64,000 nucleotides of DNA. Origin: Ashinkailepas kermadecensis (Eukaryota > Arthropoda > Thecostraca > Neolepadidae). The notes below the pieces were generated by a model. It saw only the letters and a list, made by a program, of their open reading frames with translations, had not been told where the DNA came from and did not search any database. The DNA lies in NCBI GenBank assembly GCA_034440615.1, contig JAOTOM010004671.1, positions 62,001-126,000 on the forward strand. Direction: 5' to 3'. Positions 45,815-57,814 of the stretch are shown here, one piece after another. Positions within the stretch are counted from its first letter, which is position 1. The number at the start of each line of letters is the position of its first letter. A program made the translations under genes and the position numbers.

Positions 45815-46215
45815 CCCCGGCCAGAGCCGGGCCGGGCCAGAGCCGGGCCCCGGCCAGAGCCGAGCCAGGCCCCGGCCCGAGCCGAGCCAGGCCCCGGCCC
45901 GAGCCGAGCCAGGCCCCGGCCAGAGCCGAGCCAGGCCCCGGCCCGAGCCGAGCCGGGCCCCGGCGCGAGCCGAGCCAGGCCCCGGCCCGAGCCGAGCCAG
46001 GCCCCGGCCCGAGCCGAGCCAGGCCCCGGCCAGAGCTGAGCCAGGCCCCGGCCCGAGCCGAGCCGGGCCCCGGCGCGAGCCGAGCCAGGCCCCGGCCCGA
46101 GCCGAGCCGGGCCCCGGCCCGAGCAGAGCCGGGCCCCGACCCGAGCCGAGCCGGCGGGTGACGTGCGTGCCAGGTTCCGACCCAACCCGAGCCAGGCCCC
46201 GGCCCGGGCCGAGCC
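45815..46215. repeat. 22-bp minisatellite, about 18 copies
   Basis: AGGCCCCGGCCCGAGCCGAG followed by CC, period 22 bp (45911, 45933). Variants CCAGAGCC and CGCGAGCC are interspersed. Entirely GC-rich with strong C/G strand asymmetry. Confidence 0.95.
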
Positions 46216-46404
46216 GGCGCGGCGCCAGGCGGCCAGCTGACGATAGCGTCACAGCTGTCGCCCGTTGGTGAGCGTGTCGGCGGGTGGTCGTCAGGGACGG
46301 CCTGGGTGGCGCCCGGACTGGCGCGGCCCGTCAGCCGGCGGGCCGTCCGCCGTCAGCCGCCGGACCGTCAGCCGCCGTCAGCCGCCGGCGGGCCGTTAGC
46401 CGCC

Positions 46405-47335
46405 GGACTCGACATGGTGGTCGGTGGTGGCCAGCTGCCGGCCCGCCGGACTCGACATGGTGGTCGGTGGTGGCCAGCTGCCGGCCCGCCAGACTCGACA
46501 TGGTGGTCGGTGGTGACCAGCTGCCGGCCCGCCAGACTCGACATGGTGGTCGGTGGTGACCAGCTGCCGGCCCGCCAGACTCGACATGGTGGTCGGTGGT
46601 GGCCAGCTGCCGGCCCGCCAGACTCGACATGGTGGTCGGTGGTGACCAGCTGCCGGCCCGCCAGACTCGACATGGTGGTCGGTGGTGGCCAGCTGCCGGC
46701 CCGCCAGACCCGACATGGTGGTCGGTGGTGGCCAGCTGCCGGCCCGCCGGACACGACATGGTGGTCGGTGGTAACCAGCTGACCGTCAGCCGCCGGACCC
46801 GACATGGTGGTCGGTGGTGGCCAGCTGCCAGCCCGCCAGACCCGACATGGTGGTCGGTGGTGACCAGCTGACCGTCAGCCGCCGGACCCGACATGGTGGT
46901 CGGTGGTGACCAGCTGACCGTCAGCCGCCGGACCCGACATGGTGGTCGGTGGTGACCAGCTGACCGTCAGCCGCCGGACACGACATGGTGGTCGGTGGTG
47001 ACCAGCTGACCATCAGCCACCGGACACGACATGGTGGTCGGTGGTGACCAGCTGACCGTCAGCCGCCGGACACGACATGGTGGTCGGTGGTGGCCAGCTG
47101 CTGGCCGCCGGACCCGACATGGTGGTCGTTGGTGACCAGCTGACTGTCAGCCACCGGACACGACATGGTGGTCGTTGGTGACCAGCTGACCGTCAGCCGC
47201 CGGACACGACATGGTGGTCGGTGGTGACCAGCTGACCGTCAGCCGCCGGACACGACATGGTGGTCGGTGGTGACCAGCTGACCGTCAGCCGCCGGACACG
47301 ACATGGTGGTCGTTGGTGACCAGCTGACCGTCAGC
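46405..47335. repeat. 43-46-bp minisatellite, about 21 copies
   Basis: GACATGGTGGTCGGTGGT is the constant part (46411, 46454 and so on). The left half of the array continues CCAGCTGCCGGCCCGCC, the right half GACCAGCTGACCGTCAGCCG. The two subtypes are mostly in separate blocks, so the array grew in at least two bursts. Confidence 0.95.
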
Positions 47336-48594
47336 CGCCAGATCAACAAGTTCACAAAATACCACGCGCATCAGGTTCCGCGTCACAAGTCGCCACGTCC
47401 GCTGCTTCCGCTGACGCGGAGCAGTGGCCGACATCAGCTCGGCTGTAGCGCAACGCGCGCGCTTGGTTGACATTAACCACGAGTCATCGTGCAGCAACAC
47501 GACGTGGTGACGTAACAATGACGTCACCAGCAACGTGATGACGTGCAAATGACGTCCTCCGCACGGCCCAGTCACAAGATGGTGTTGTGTTCGTCTCTGG
47601 GAAAGCACGACTCTTCATGTGCCGAGACGCTGCCGCAGTTAGAGAATGTGAAACGCCACCCGTCACCATGTTAATGATATTTTCTCCTGCTGCCAGCAAC
47701 TGACATCAGGCAAACAAAAGCATGCATGACTGAATTATGTTCGGCGGCGGGTGCTACCGTCGCGGTGTCACACCAGCCCCGCTCGGCTCTCAATGATGGT
47801 CTGCGGCGGGTGCCACCGTTCCGGTGTCACAACAATCGCAACACACTGTTGGCACGGTACAGTTGTGTTTAGTTTGCGCTCGTTGTAGCTTGACGTCTCA
47901 GTTGGAATGGGGTCTGACGCGCACGTGCCGTCCACGAGGCCATGCCCCGTCCCCCGATTTAATCAACAGATGACGAGGAAATCGCACTTCACATGGCAGT
48001 GACGATCAACGTGTGGTCTTCGGCACAGAGTGCCGCCAATAGGCGTTGCTCCCCATAATTAAGAGGCGATATTGCCAATGGTGGTCCCATCTGAGTATGG
48101 CTGCGGGCGAAACAATAATGTGACATCCTTGTTTCTCATCGAATAGCCACAAAGTAATAGGCAAATTAACCAAGCATTAGAGACACGCGTTCTTTGTCGC
48201 CAGTGTTGCCCATCCCAGCTTGGCTTCAAGCGGAAAGCTGGGGGTTTCATCATGTACCTAGCTATCTCCCATCATGATATATCAGCTCAAGAACATCAAC
48301 CCGATTATTTCAGCAGGGCCAGTGCCAGTCCTGGAAGAAGACTGTCCCGACAGCAGACAACTGATGGGGTCGCGAGCGCAGCCCAGTGGCAGACGGCCCA
48401 GCGTGCCACAATACCCTGTATTGTGGTGAAGTGAGATAACGCCTCAGGGCGCAGCTCGGTGTCAGACAGTCGAGCGTGCCACAACACCTGGCTGCGTCTC
48501 AGTCTCTACAGAGGCTCTTCTGAGCTCGACGAACACTGGCCGCCGCAGCCGTGCCGCAGCTCTTCTGAACGGCTGTACCGTCACGACGGCCGGG
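47336..48594. other. Intronic sequence, nothing assigned
   Basis: Includes several ATGACGTC motifs at about 47518-47555 and two related segments GGCGGGTGC(C/T)ACCGT near 47753 and 47806. No gene seen. Confidence 0.4.
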
Positions 48595-49612
48595 CGGAGT
48601 GGCGTGATGCGACACAGTCACGACGGCAGCACGGAGTGACGTGATGCGACACCGTCTCGACGGCCGCCCGGAGTGGAGTGATGCGACACAGTCACGACGG
48701 CCGGGAGGAGTGGCGTGATGCGACACCGTCACGACGGCCGGGCGGAGTGGAGTGATGCGACACCGTCACGACGGCAGCACGGAGTGACGTGATGCGACAC
48801 CGTCACGACAGCAGCACGGAGTGACGTGATGCGACACCGTCACGACGGCCGGGCGGAGTGGCGTGATGCGACACCGTCACGACGGCCGGGCGGAGTGGAG
48901 TGATGCAACACCGTCACGACGGCCGGGCGGAGTGGAGTGATGCGACACCGTCACGACAGCAGCACGGAGTGACGTGATGCGACACCGTCACGACGGCCGG
49001 GAGGAGTGACGTGATGCGACACCGTCACGACGGCCGGGAGGAGTGACGTGATGCGACACCGTCACGACGGCCGGGCGGAGTGGCGTGATGCGACACCGTC
49101 ACGACGGCCGGGCGGAGTGGAGTGATGCGACACCGTCACGACGGCCGCCCGGAGTGGAGTGATGCGACACCGTCACGACGGCCGGGAGGAGTGACGTGAT
49201 GCGTCACCGTCACGACGGCCGGGCGGAGTGGAGTGATGCGACACCGTCACGACGGCAGCACATAGTGACGTGATGCGACACCGTCACGACGGCCGGGCGG
49301 AGTGGAGTGATGCGACACCGTCACGACGGCAGCACGGAGTGACGTGATGCGACACCGTCACGACGGCCGCCCGGAGTGGAGTGATGCGACACCGTCACGA
49401 CGGCCGGGCGGAGTGGAGTGATGCGACACCGTCACGACGGCCGCCCGGAGTGGCGTGATGCGACACCGTCATGACGGCTGGGCGGAGTGGAGTGATGCGA
49501 CACCGTCACGACGGCCGGGAGGAGTGACGTGATGCGACACCGTCACGACGGCCGGGCGGAGTGGAGTGATGCGACACCGTCACGACGGCAGCACGGAGTG
49601 GAGTGATGCGAT
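48595..49612. repeat. 37-bp minisatellite with CCGTC/GACGG dyad, about 27 copies
   Basis: GTGATGCGACACCGTCACGA followed by CGGCCGGGCGGAGTG(G/A)(A/C). CGACACCGTC at 48721 and 48758 gives the period. Each unit contains the inverted repeat CCGTC-AC-GACGG. The variable segment alternates among CCGGGCGG, CCGCCCGG, CAGCACGG and CCGGGAGG. Confidence 0.95.
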
Positions 49613-50863
49613 CGTCGCGGTCCGGCGCCTTTCTCCGCGACGTGAGGTGTGCTGTAGCGTACCGCCATCCGGTCGCCACCAATCGACAGTCAGCGTGCCG
49701 GCCGCTCCTTCCGCCCGGCGAATCACCGCACACACACACTACGGTCTTCACGACTGGTGGTTCAGCCTGGGCTGCCGCTTGGCGAAAGCTCTGTTGGTGG
49801 AGCTGCAGCAGTTAAATGTTCCCAGCTGGTCTGGTCCAATTGGAAGACTGGGCACGTTCACGAATTTTCGCATCATCAACACCTTGACTTTCCAAGTAAG
49901 GAGACTAGTGCATGTAGTTGGGACATCTTCAGGATATCCAATTTATCTTGAAGGGAGGAAGCCAGAGCTTTCGAGTCAGCAGTTAATCCTATTCCGGTAG
50001 ATTGGGTGGGGGGGGGGGGGATTCCGCCACCCCTGTGGTTGTTCGCCTGCCGTTCCTCCGCACTAGCATGCACACGCCGTCCCTTTGTTATAGGAGCTTG
50101 AAACTCGATGGCTTTTATCATCTTTCTTTTTGCACATGGTCTCAAATTTTCAATTTCGTGACTATATCAGAGGCGGCCCAGAAGCAAATATTGGGGGCAC
50201 ACCGACGGATTGAATGTTTGCACTGTTTCGCTGTTCAGGTGATTATAATTTGTAATTTAACTGCTCATACTACCTCGCTTACCTACGAACATTACTATTT
50301 TGAGCTAAATCATATCAGAGGCGGATCCAGTGTAAGGAAAATTCCAACAAGTAACCATTTGTCTCAAAGTGGTACCATTTACTTTCCCGTTGGAAAGTTT
50401 GGAGGGTGGAGCCAGAAATTTTCCCCATGGCGGATCCAGGAGATGACGAGAAGTAGCAAGATAAAAACAGAGACCGAGTATGGAAACTTAAAACAGCACC
50501 CCATGAGTGTCTGTTGTATGGTGAATTTGGGAAATCGCTGGAAATATAAATTCAAGGCAGTACAATGGAATACAATGCACGTGTAGGAATATTACACAGT
50601 GCCACAGAAGTCCCTGTTAATTGGTACCTTCACATGGGAAGTCACGAGCAATAATAATGCAATGCAACACAATACAAAATATAATACATGTGACAGCAAG
50701 TCAGGCTGCTGGCTGCGGGGCCCACAGACTTATTGGCTGGCTGACGCCGGCGAGAACGAAAGAGAAGGGAGAAAACATACGTGGACATGGCAAATGAACT
50801 GGGGGAACAACACAGGCATTGGAATGCCGAGATTACCGGTAGATGAGAGCGTTCATAGATCAA
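49613..50863. other. Intronic sequence with traces of a GGCGGATCCAG-type repeat
   Basis: AGAGGCGGATCCAG occurs near 50316 and GGCGGATCCAGGAG near 50431, and a long G run at about 50009 is followed by ATTCCGCC. These resemble ends of a widespread invertebrate repeat. The plus-strand frame 50002-50586 spans these traces and starts at the G run, so I do not call it a gene. Confidence 0.45.
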
Positions 50864-51030
50864 GGGGCGAATAGTCCGGGGCTAAGGTGCCCGTCTCCCA
50901 ACCGAAAGGTTGCGGGTTCGAATCCCACCCGTCTCTACTCTTGGTCCGTGACCAATTGGCGCGAGTGGTTGGCGACGCCATGTGACCCTCCGCTGGCGAC
51001 GCTATATGACCCCCCGCTTGCGCGTCACAG
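50864..51030 (+). mobile_element. tRNA-derived SINE, diverged copy
   Basis: The head is GGGGCGAATAGTCCGGGGCT, CTCCCAACCGAAAGGTTG in the anticodon-arm position and box B GGTTCGAATCCC. The body is GACCAATTGGCGCGAG, then GGTTGGCGACGCCATGTGACC. The part after about 50985 (CGCTGGCGACGCTATATGACC) looks like a partial repeat of the body. The 3-prime end and target-site duplication are unclear. Confidence 0.8.
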
Positions 51031-51224
51031 AAGCTATGACCACGATCAGCGTGCATAGGCCACGATGTGTATTTGGCAACCGAAACACACGTGTAACGGC
51101 ACTGCATTCCATCCCCCAGCCACCTTCACACTCTTCCGATGCATCTCTTCCTGCGACCGCCTCCCTCCATCCTGCCACCCTCCGCCTTCCGGTACGCACA
51201 CTGACTGACACAGATGGCGCGAGA

Positions 51225-51800
51225 TCAGCCGTAATGCGACGCCGGCGGCGCGGCGGCGGCGGCGGCGTGCCACCGACTCGTCCCCGGCCCCGGCCACGCC
51301 CGCATCTGCGCGTGTTGGCTCAGGTGGGCGCCGTTTGGCTTGGCGCGCGGTCGCCGCCACACCCGTCCGGCGCGTCGTCGCCGACGCACGCAGATCACGC
51401 GTCGACGTCGACGGCGCCGGCGCGATGTTTGCTCGGCCGCAATCGCGGCGGTGACGCGCGGCGTCCGCCGGCCGGCCGGTCTGGACGGTGGCGTGGCGGC
51501 AGACACGGCACGCCGACGGCGCGGCGTGACGCGGACGCGGACGCGGACGCGGACGTGGCCCCGATCGACACACGCACCTGTGACGTCAGACAACAGCTGC
51601 GCACGGCCGGCGGTCGGTGCACGCCGCGGACGGTTTGTGTTGGCGGCTGACGCGCGGCTCGGCTGCGGCGAGACACCGCCACAGTGGGCGCCGATCCGAT
51701 CTGTCTGTAGTCGGGGCGGAGACGCCGGACGGCGGGCCGCCATAGGTGGGCGCCTTGTCCACGTCCGGCGGCGGTCCAGCTCGCGCCATACACCGCGGGT
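51225..51800. other. GC-rich, CpG-dense patch with CGG and GACGCG runs
   Basis: Contains GGCGGCGGCGGCGGCGG near 51247 and about five GACGCG hexamers near 51530. Frames are open on both strands because stop codons are rare at this composition. Promoter or nested-gene function cannot be shown from sequence alone. Confidence 0.45.
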
Positions 51801-52109
51801 CAGCCAGGCTCAGCACGCACCGGAGTCCAGTCCGCAGCTGAGGGGAATGAGATCTATGCCATGGGTCAGACGTGGGATAGGGAGTCCAGGACAGGGCAGG
51901 TCGAACCCGCTGCAGATGTCACACAACGGGTCGCAGTCATTCACGAGCGCAGACAGACAGTGACGACCTATGTGACCACATGCCAGCCATTCACCGCGGC
52001 CCGTGGGCAGCTGCTGCCATCTGTCCCTGCTGCTAGCTCCTGGCTCCTAATTCTGCACCGCCGACCACTCGTCACGCAACCAAACGGCGGCCCAGCAGTC
52101 GCGTGGAAG

Positions 52110-52360
52110 TGGTGTGGTGGTGGCCTGGAGTGGTGGCTTCCTGCCACGCTAAACCCAGCGGCGTGGCTTCCTGCCGCCCCAAAGCCAGCGGAGTGGTGGC
52201 TTCCTGCCGCCCCAAAGCCAGCGGAGTGGTGGCTTCCTGCCGCCCCAAAGCCAGCGGAGTGGTGGCTTCCTACCGCCCCAAAGCCAGCGGAGTGGTGGCT
52301 TCCTACCGCCCCAAAGCCAGCGGAGTGGTGGCTTCCCGCCGCCCCAAAGCCAGCGGCATG
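52110..52360. repeat. 33-bp minisatellite, about 7 copies
   Basis: GCGGAGTGGTGGCTTCCTGC followed by CGCCCCAAAGCCA. The leftmost copies are shortened. Confidence 0.93.
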
Positions 52361-52514
52361 CCGCGCAGCTGGCAAAAAGCCGCCGGCGGATCCGGTGTGT
52401 GGCCGTGTCGCGTCCTCACGTGCTGACGTCGCCACTGATGACGCACAGGAATGCGGGCGGTGGCCGGCCGACCGACACACACACACACACACCACACCTA
52501 CACAGACACACACT

Positions 52515-52820
52515 GCCGGCCGGTCGCCCGGCGGGACGAGGAAGGGTTCAGCTCTGCCGGCCGCCCGGCGGGACGAGGCAGGGCTCAGCTCTGCCGGCCG
52601 GTCGCCCGGCGGGACGAGGCAGGGTTCAGCTCTGCCGGCCGCCCGGCTGGACGAGGCAGGGTTCAGCTCCGCCGGCCGCCCGGCGGGACGAGGCAGGGCT
52701 CAGCTCTGCCGGCCGCCCGGCGGGACGAGGCAGGGCTCAGCTCTGCCGGCCGCCCGGTGGGATGAGGAAGGGTTCAGCTCTGCCGGCCGGCCGCCCGGCG
52801 GGACGAGGCAGGGCTCAGCC
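52515..52820. repeat. 37/41-bp minisatellite, about 8 copies
   Basis: CGCCCGGCGGGACGAGGCAG followed by GGCTCAGCTCTGCCGGC. Some units have an additional CGGT or CGGC before CGCCC, giving 41 bp. Confidence 0.93.
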
Positions 52821-53329
52821 GGTGGTGCGCGCCTGCACTCCCGTGCCGTTCATCACGATGGGAAGGAGCGTAGATCGAGACATGCACTGTGCAGCACTGT
52901 GCCGTTCATCACGATGGGTAAATCATGCTTGCGCTGCCAACCCTTAAAAACCGCCACTGGAGATGTAGCCAAATTCAGCGGCAGAATCTAATGGTCAAGC
53001 ATGAATGTGGTGTCTCTCCATCACAATCCCCATTCTCCCGCTGTCCCTCTTTCTCTACCTCTTCCTCTCTGTCTTCCGATACCATTGTCTTCCTCCTGAT
53101 AATAGTGTTTTCTGACAAGGTTGAAGCAAAAGCAGAGAACTCTTGTCTAGAAAACAGATCGGCAACTAGTCTCAGTTGGGCATACAGGAGGACCAGCATG
53201 CTGTATACCCACATGTGTTGCTTTGAAACATATTGAGCATGAGGAAACTAAAATGCATATAATGACACAAAATTTCAGCACATTTTCTATTTTTGCCCCT
53301 TCCTCTTCGCGGAAACGTAAATTGAATGT

Positions 53330-53514
53330 TCGGGGCCGCGGTAGCTCAGTTGGTAGAGCGTCGGACTCTTGATCGAAAGATCGTGGGTTCGAATCTCACA
53401 ACCGACGGAATTTACAGAGTCCACCCGCGGCCAATCGGCGTGAGAGGTTGGCGACGCTATATAACCTAGCGGTTGAATGCGTCGTAAAAGAACCCAAGAT
53501 TATTCTTCTTCTTC
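53330..53514 (+). mobile_element. tRNA-Lys-like SINE with (CTT)n tail
   Basis: A 185-bp element flanked by 10-bp direct repeats AATTGAATGT (53320-53329 and 53515-53524). The head GGTAGCTCAGTTGGTAGAGC matches a tRNA-Lys D arm. CTCTTGA occupies the anticodon loop (CTT) and GGTTCGAATCTC is box B. The anticodon stem is mismatched and the acceptor stem does not pair, so this is not a functional tRNA. The body CCGCGGCCAATCGGCGTGAG and the ending GCGTCGTAAAA are those of the Val/Glu-headed SINEs. The tail is ATTCTTCTTCTTC. Confidence 0.93.
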
Positions 53515-53524
53515 AATTGAATGT

Positions 53525-54784
53525 GCCGGAAGCAGCACAGGTTATTGTTACTCCAGTGCACGGTCGGTAGGCTGCCGGATGGCCGGCCATAGTTCGCATG
53601 TACTTCCCGAGAACTGCCAGACAAAACCACCGGACAGATCAGCTTGATGGAGAAGCTGCTCGGGTGTGGCTGCCGGAAGCTGTCGGACTGGACAGGACAG
53701 CCAGATAGGACTGCCGGGCAGGCCAGCTCAATGGGAGCCACTGGTGCGGTGCACTGCCCGAGGGCTGCCGGACAAACAGGCCCGTCATTATCCACAATCT
53801 GCCAACACTTAACGTCCAGATACGAGTCGTTAAAGCACGACAAGGACGTGGTGATCTGGTCAGCACACCAGCCACAAATATATTCCCAGCTGCACTATCA
53901 GTTACCATGCCATTGGCAGCTACATTGGCAGCTACCGTGCCATAGACAGCTTCACTACTAGTCACCATATCACTGACAGCTCCACTACCAGTCACCATAC
54001 CATTGCCAGCTCCATAGGTAACTGCCATGTCGTTCCCAGCTCTACTACCAGTCACCACATCATTGGCAGCTCCATTGACAGCTCCATCGACAGCTACCGT
54101 GCCATGGACAGCTCCTGTGCCAGTCACCATATCACTGACAGCTCCACTACCAGTCACCATACCATTGCCAGCTCGACTGCAAACTACCTTACCATTGCTA
54201 GTTTCATAGCTTGTTCTTCTATCGTACCGGTTCTTCGCTACGTACTAATAACTGAAAGACAGACTTACCTTCGCATTGGCTGCGTCTGGCTGTGTGTGTG
54301 TTGCGTGTTTATGCGGCTCTCGTGGAAGTACACATTTTCGTGAGGAAGTAAACAATAATATAAGGAAGACAGCCAAAACAATCCGATGCCTGAAGTTTCG
54401 GGATTTCTCCAGCTGATGACTACTTCTCTTACTGAACAGTTTCAGTTTCAGTTCTCCGTGTGCGGTGTTTGGTGTTACCAGGCCTTGTCTCTCACCTTAG
54501 TCGCCGAGACTAGTCGATTATCATACCTGCGAGCCGTCAGCGGCTGGGCGACGACGCCACGTATCGAAAAATGATCTACCAAACTTGTACGAGGGTTGCA
54601 ACCATTCACAAGAACCTGCATCAATCTCCAACAAATTTCTTGTCACTATTTGCTCCGTGGAACGCTCGTCTGACCTGGAACTCACATTTCCACTGTTGCC
54701 ACTTCACTGCAGATGCATGCTGCTTGTGGTCGGAGAAAACAGCGGTTGCGAGTGTTTGGCGCAGTATTCGGCGCTTGAGCGCTT
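53525..54784. other. Intronic sequence with a degenerate repeat
   Basis: At about 53890-54185 phrases CCACTACCAGTCACCAT and TTGGCAGCT or CTGACAGCT recur with a rough 24-30-bp spacing, an old decaying array. The remainder is unassigned. Confidence 0.6.
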
Positions 54785-55350
54785 AACTGCCGCACACCGG
54801 CAGCTGATGTGTCTCTTACGCGCTTATCTGCCGCACACCGACAGCTGGTGTGTCTCTTACGCGTTTATATGCCGCGCACTGGCAGCTGGTGTGTCTTTTA
54901 CGCGATTATCTGCTACACACCGGCAGCTGGTGTGTCTTACGCGATTATCTGCCGCACACCGACAGCTGGTGTGTCTCTTACGCGTTTATATGCCGCACAC
55001 TGGCAGCTGGTGTGTCTCTTACGCGATTATCTGCTGCACACCGGCAGCTGGTGTGTCTTGCGCGATTATCTGCCGCACACCGATGGCTGGTGTGTCTCGT
55101 ACGTGTTGATATGCCGCACACTGGCAGCTGGTGTGTCTTACGCGATTATCTGCTGCACACCGGCAGCTGGTGTGTCTTACGCGATTATCTGCCGCACACC
55201 GACGGCTGGTGTGTCTTACGCGATTATCTGCTGCACACCGGCAGCTGGTGTGTCTTACGCGATTATCTGCCGCACACCGACGGCTGGTGTATCTTATGCG
55301 ATTATCTGCCGCACACCGGCAGCTGGTGTCTCTTACGCGCTTATCTGCCG
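54785..55350. repeat. 39/42-bp minisatellite, about 14 copies
   Basis: TGCCGCACACCGGCAGCTGG followed by TGTGTCTTACGCGATTATC. Units with an extra CTC are 42 bp. Both lengths are divisible by 3, so periodic frames stay open. Confidence 0.93.
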
Positions 55351-56050
55351 CACAACACTCGGCTGGGTGATGGAGTACAGAGCCGGGCGGCGGGCTGCGG
55401 GAGGATCAGCCCGCCGCACAACACTCGGCTGGGTGATGGGTACAGAGCCGGGCGGCGGGCTGCGGGGATCAGCCCGCCGCACAACACTCGGCTCGGTGAT
55501 GGAGTACAGAGCCGGGCGGCGGGCTGCGGGGGGATGCCCCAGCACAACACTCGGCTGGGTGATGGAGTACAGAGCCGGGCGGCGGGCTGCGGGAGGATCA
55601 GCCTCGCCGCACAACACTCGGCTGGGTGATGGAGTACAGAGCCGGGCGGCGGGCTGCGAGAGGATCAGCCCGCAGCACAACACTCGGCTGGGTGATGGAG
55701 TACAGAGCCGGGCGGCGGGCTGCGGGATGATCAGCCCCGCCGCACAACACTCGGCTCGGTGATGGAGTACAGAGCCGGGCGGCGGGCTGCGGGAGGATCA
55801 GCCCGCAGCACAACACTCGGCTGGGTGATGGAGTACAGAGCCGGGCGGCGGGCTGCGGGATGATCAGCCCCGCCGCACATCACCCGGCTGGGTGATGGAG
55901 TACAGAGCCGGGCGGCGGGCTGCGGGAGGATCAGCCCGCAGCACAACACTCGGCTGGGTGATGGAGTGCAGAGCCGGGCGGCGGGCTGCGGGAGGATCAG
56001 CCCCGCCGCACAACACCCGGCTGGGTGATGGAGCACAGAGCCGGGCGGCG
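55351..56050. repeat. 60-66-bp minisatellite, about 11 copies, abutting the previous one
   Basis: CGCACAACACTCGGCTGGGT, GATGGAGTACAGAGCCGGGC and GGCGGGCTGCGGGAGGATCA occur in order in each unit. The junction with the 39/42-bp array is direct, and both units begin with GCCGCACA. Confidence 0.94.
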
Positions 56051-56409
56051 AGCGGCGGCAACGCATTCGACTCGTCGGCGCCGGGCACAGCGCCATTTCA
56101 CTGCCCAGCTCCACGTCTCGTTCGGCGTAAAACCATGCAACTACCGAGCACGTTCTGAACGGCGCCGGCCAGCCGAGAGTCAGCCGAACACACCAGAAGA
56201 CAGCCAGCCCAATGAACACCGCGAGCCAATGAACATCGCATCGTTTTGGGCGGTGTGCAGGGTGATGTCGTAATTGCTGGTGCGTGTCGGAACTAGTAAG
56301 CGATACCAAGGTTCAGATTCCGTTGACCAAGGATCCTCGCGAGACTCGTGCTGTGGACGTTTGCCAGGAGAAGGTCAATGACGGGGATGCCTTTTGGAGC
56401 AATCGTGGA

Positions 56410-56592
56410 CACCAGAAGAAGAAGAATCTTCTCTTATTCTACGACGTATTCAACTGCTAGATCACATAGCGTTGCCAACCCCTCACCTCAATCGGTCGCG
56501 GGTGGACCTAGCAATCCCGCCGGTTCTGGGATTCGAACCTACAAGCTTTGGACGAGTCGAACGCCCTACCGACTGAGCTATGGCGGCTCCCA
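56410..56592 (-). mobile_element. tRNA-Lys-like SINE, diverged, minus strand
   Basis: On the minus strand it begins GCCGCCATAGCTCAGTCGG and has box B GGTTCGAATCCC. The body is CCGCGACCGATTGAGGTGAG, then TTGGCAACGCTATGTGATC and ACGTCGTAGAATAA. The tail is AAGATTCTTCTTCTTC, as in the copy at 53330. The target-site duplication is not clear. Confidence 0.88.
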
Positions 56593-57814
56593 GTGCCAGA
56601 CTCCGGTAAAATAACCTAACCTGGGAGTAGGCAGACGGTTCATATGAAGTAGCGGTTTTAGATGAACCACAACGGGAAGTTTCAGTGAGACAGCCGCGAC
56701 GCCGCAGCCGCCAGATACGCCACAAACGAGCCAATCGCGTCGCCGATCGCCGCAGATCGGCTTGAAAATCCTGTCACCGACCGAACGACCGTCGTCGATG
56801 GCGAAACAACGATGGCCGCGTTCACAGCCGAGAACTTGTGACGTCACTTGTCGACAAACGGACGGAGACAAACTGCGGAAGCTGCGGTTGGGGCAGAGTG
56901 ACAACAGAGTGAACCTGTTGACGGGTGGGTACTGAACTGAAAATCGGCCGTTGTTGGTCCAAAGAAAATGTATGGTGTGTTACCACCGGTCTAAGGTGAT
57001 TTCCATGCGTTACCTGCAATAAACCCAACGTGGAAGCTTGAAACAGTTCTGCCGAAGGCATAGGAACGTACGGAAATTTGTTGACTCACTTTTACGCTGA
57101 TTCTGTCCATCCCAACCGATATGGTTAATGGTCCAGAACATTGGGGGGGGGGGGGCTAGCCCTCCTGTTTCTACACCAGTGAATTAGGTACTAGATAATG
57201 ACGGACTAACCACACAAAATGCGCGGAGACGTCTAGAAGGCGCTTCATCCGTAAACAACAAATGAGTGGCACTACTATTTGGTTAAGCCGCAGTTGTACT
57301 AGTGTTGTACCAACTGGTGAACGGGTTTCATTAACCACCAACTGGCTGCGCCTATTATTGGTATGATTCTGCCCAGCATTAATAACCAACCTTACTCTTA
57401 GACAAGAACATTAGTGCAAGAACTCGCTAGGGTTTTGGTAGCTTGACCAATTTTTGTATTTTGTGCATTGTGGAGAAAGCGTGCAATTTAGACGACACAG
57501 GACCTCGTCAGGACGGAAGGGACCCGATCCGCTGTGTGTGTATGTGCGTGTTTATACGGCTCTCGTGGAAGTACACCGAAATGAACTCGAGATTACGGAG
57601 ATTCATCCACGATCTGTGATCTCCACATCCAGCATTACCATTTGATGGCGCCACAATGGCTTGAGGTTCGGGCACGGACGATGCGCACCGCACAGTTCCC
57701 ATTGTTCTCGGCTGTTGAGTGGAAACAGGTTCCACTGGTTTCCGGAGGTGGATGGGGGACGAGTGCAGGCCGGCCACGACTGCTGCCCGGAGACGGTGGG
57801 GGACGAGTGCACGA
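56593..57814. other. Intronic sequence, nothing assigned
   Basis: Unique. A run of G at about 57146-57157 is followed by CTAGCCCTCC. No gene seen. Confidence 0.4.

Noticed and set aside
50002..50586. 194-codon open frame
   Set aside because: It starts at a G homopolymer and includes traces of a GGCGGATCCAG repeat. No domain is recognisable.
51225..51800. CpG-island promoter
   Set aside because: The GC-rich patch lacks any downstream first exon or core promoter arrangement I could support, and similar patches occur at 26500 and 31690.
53332..53405. Intact tRNA-Lys gene
   Set aside because: D arm and box B are good, but the anticodon stem has mismatches, the acceptor stem does not pair, and the sequence continues into a SINE body flanked by a target-site duplication.
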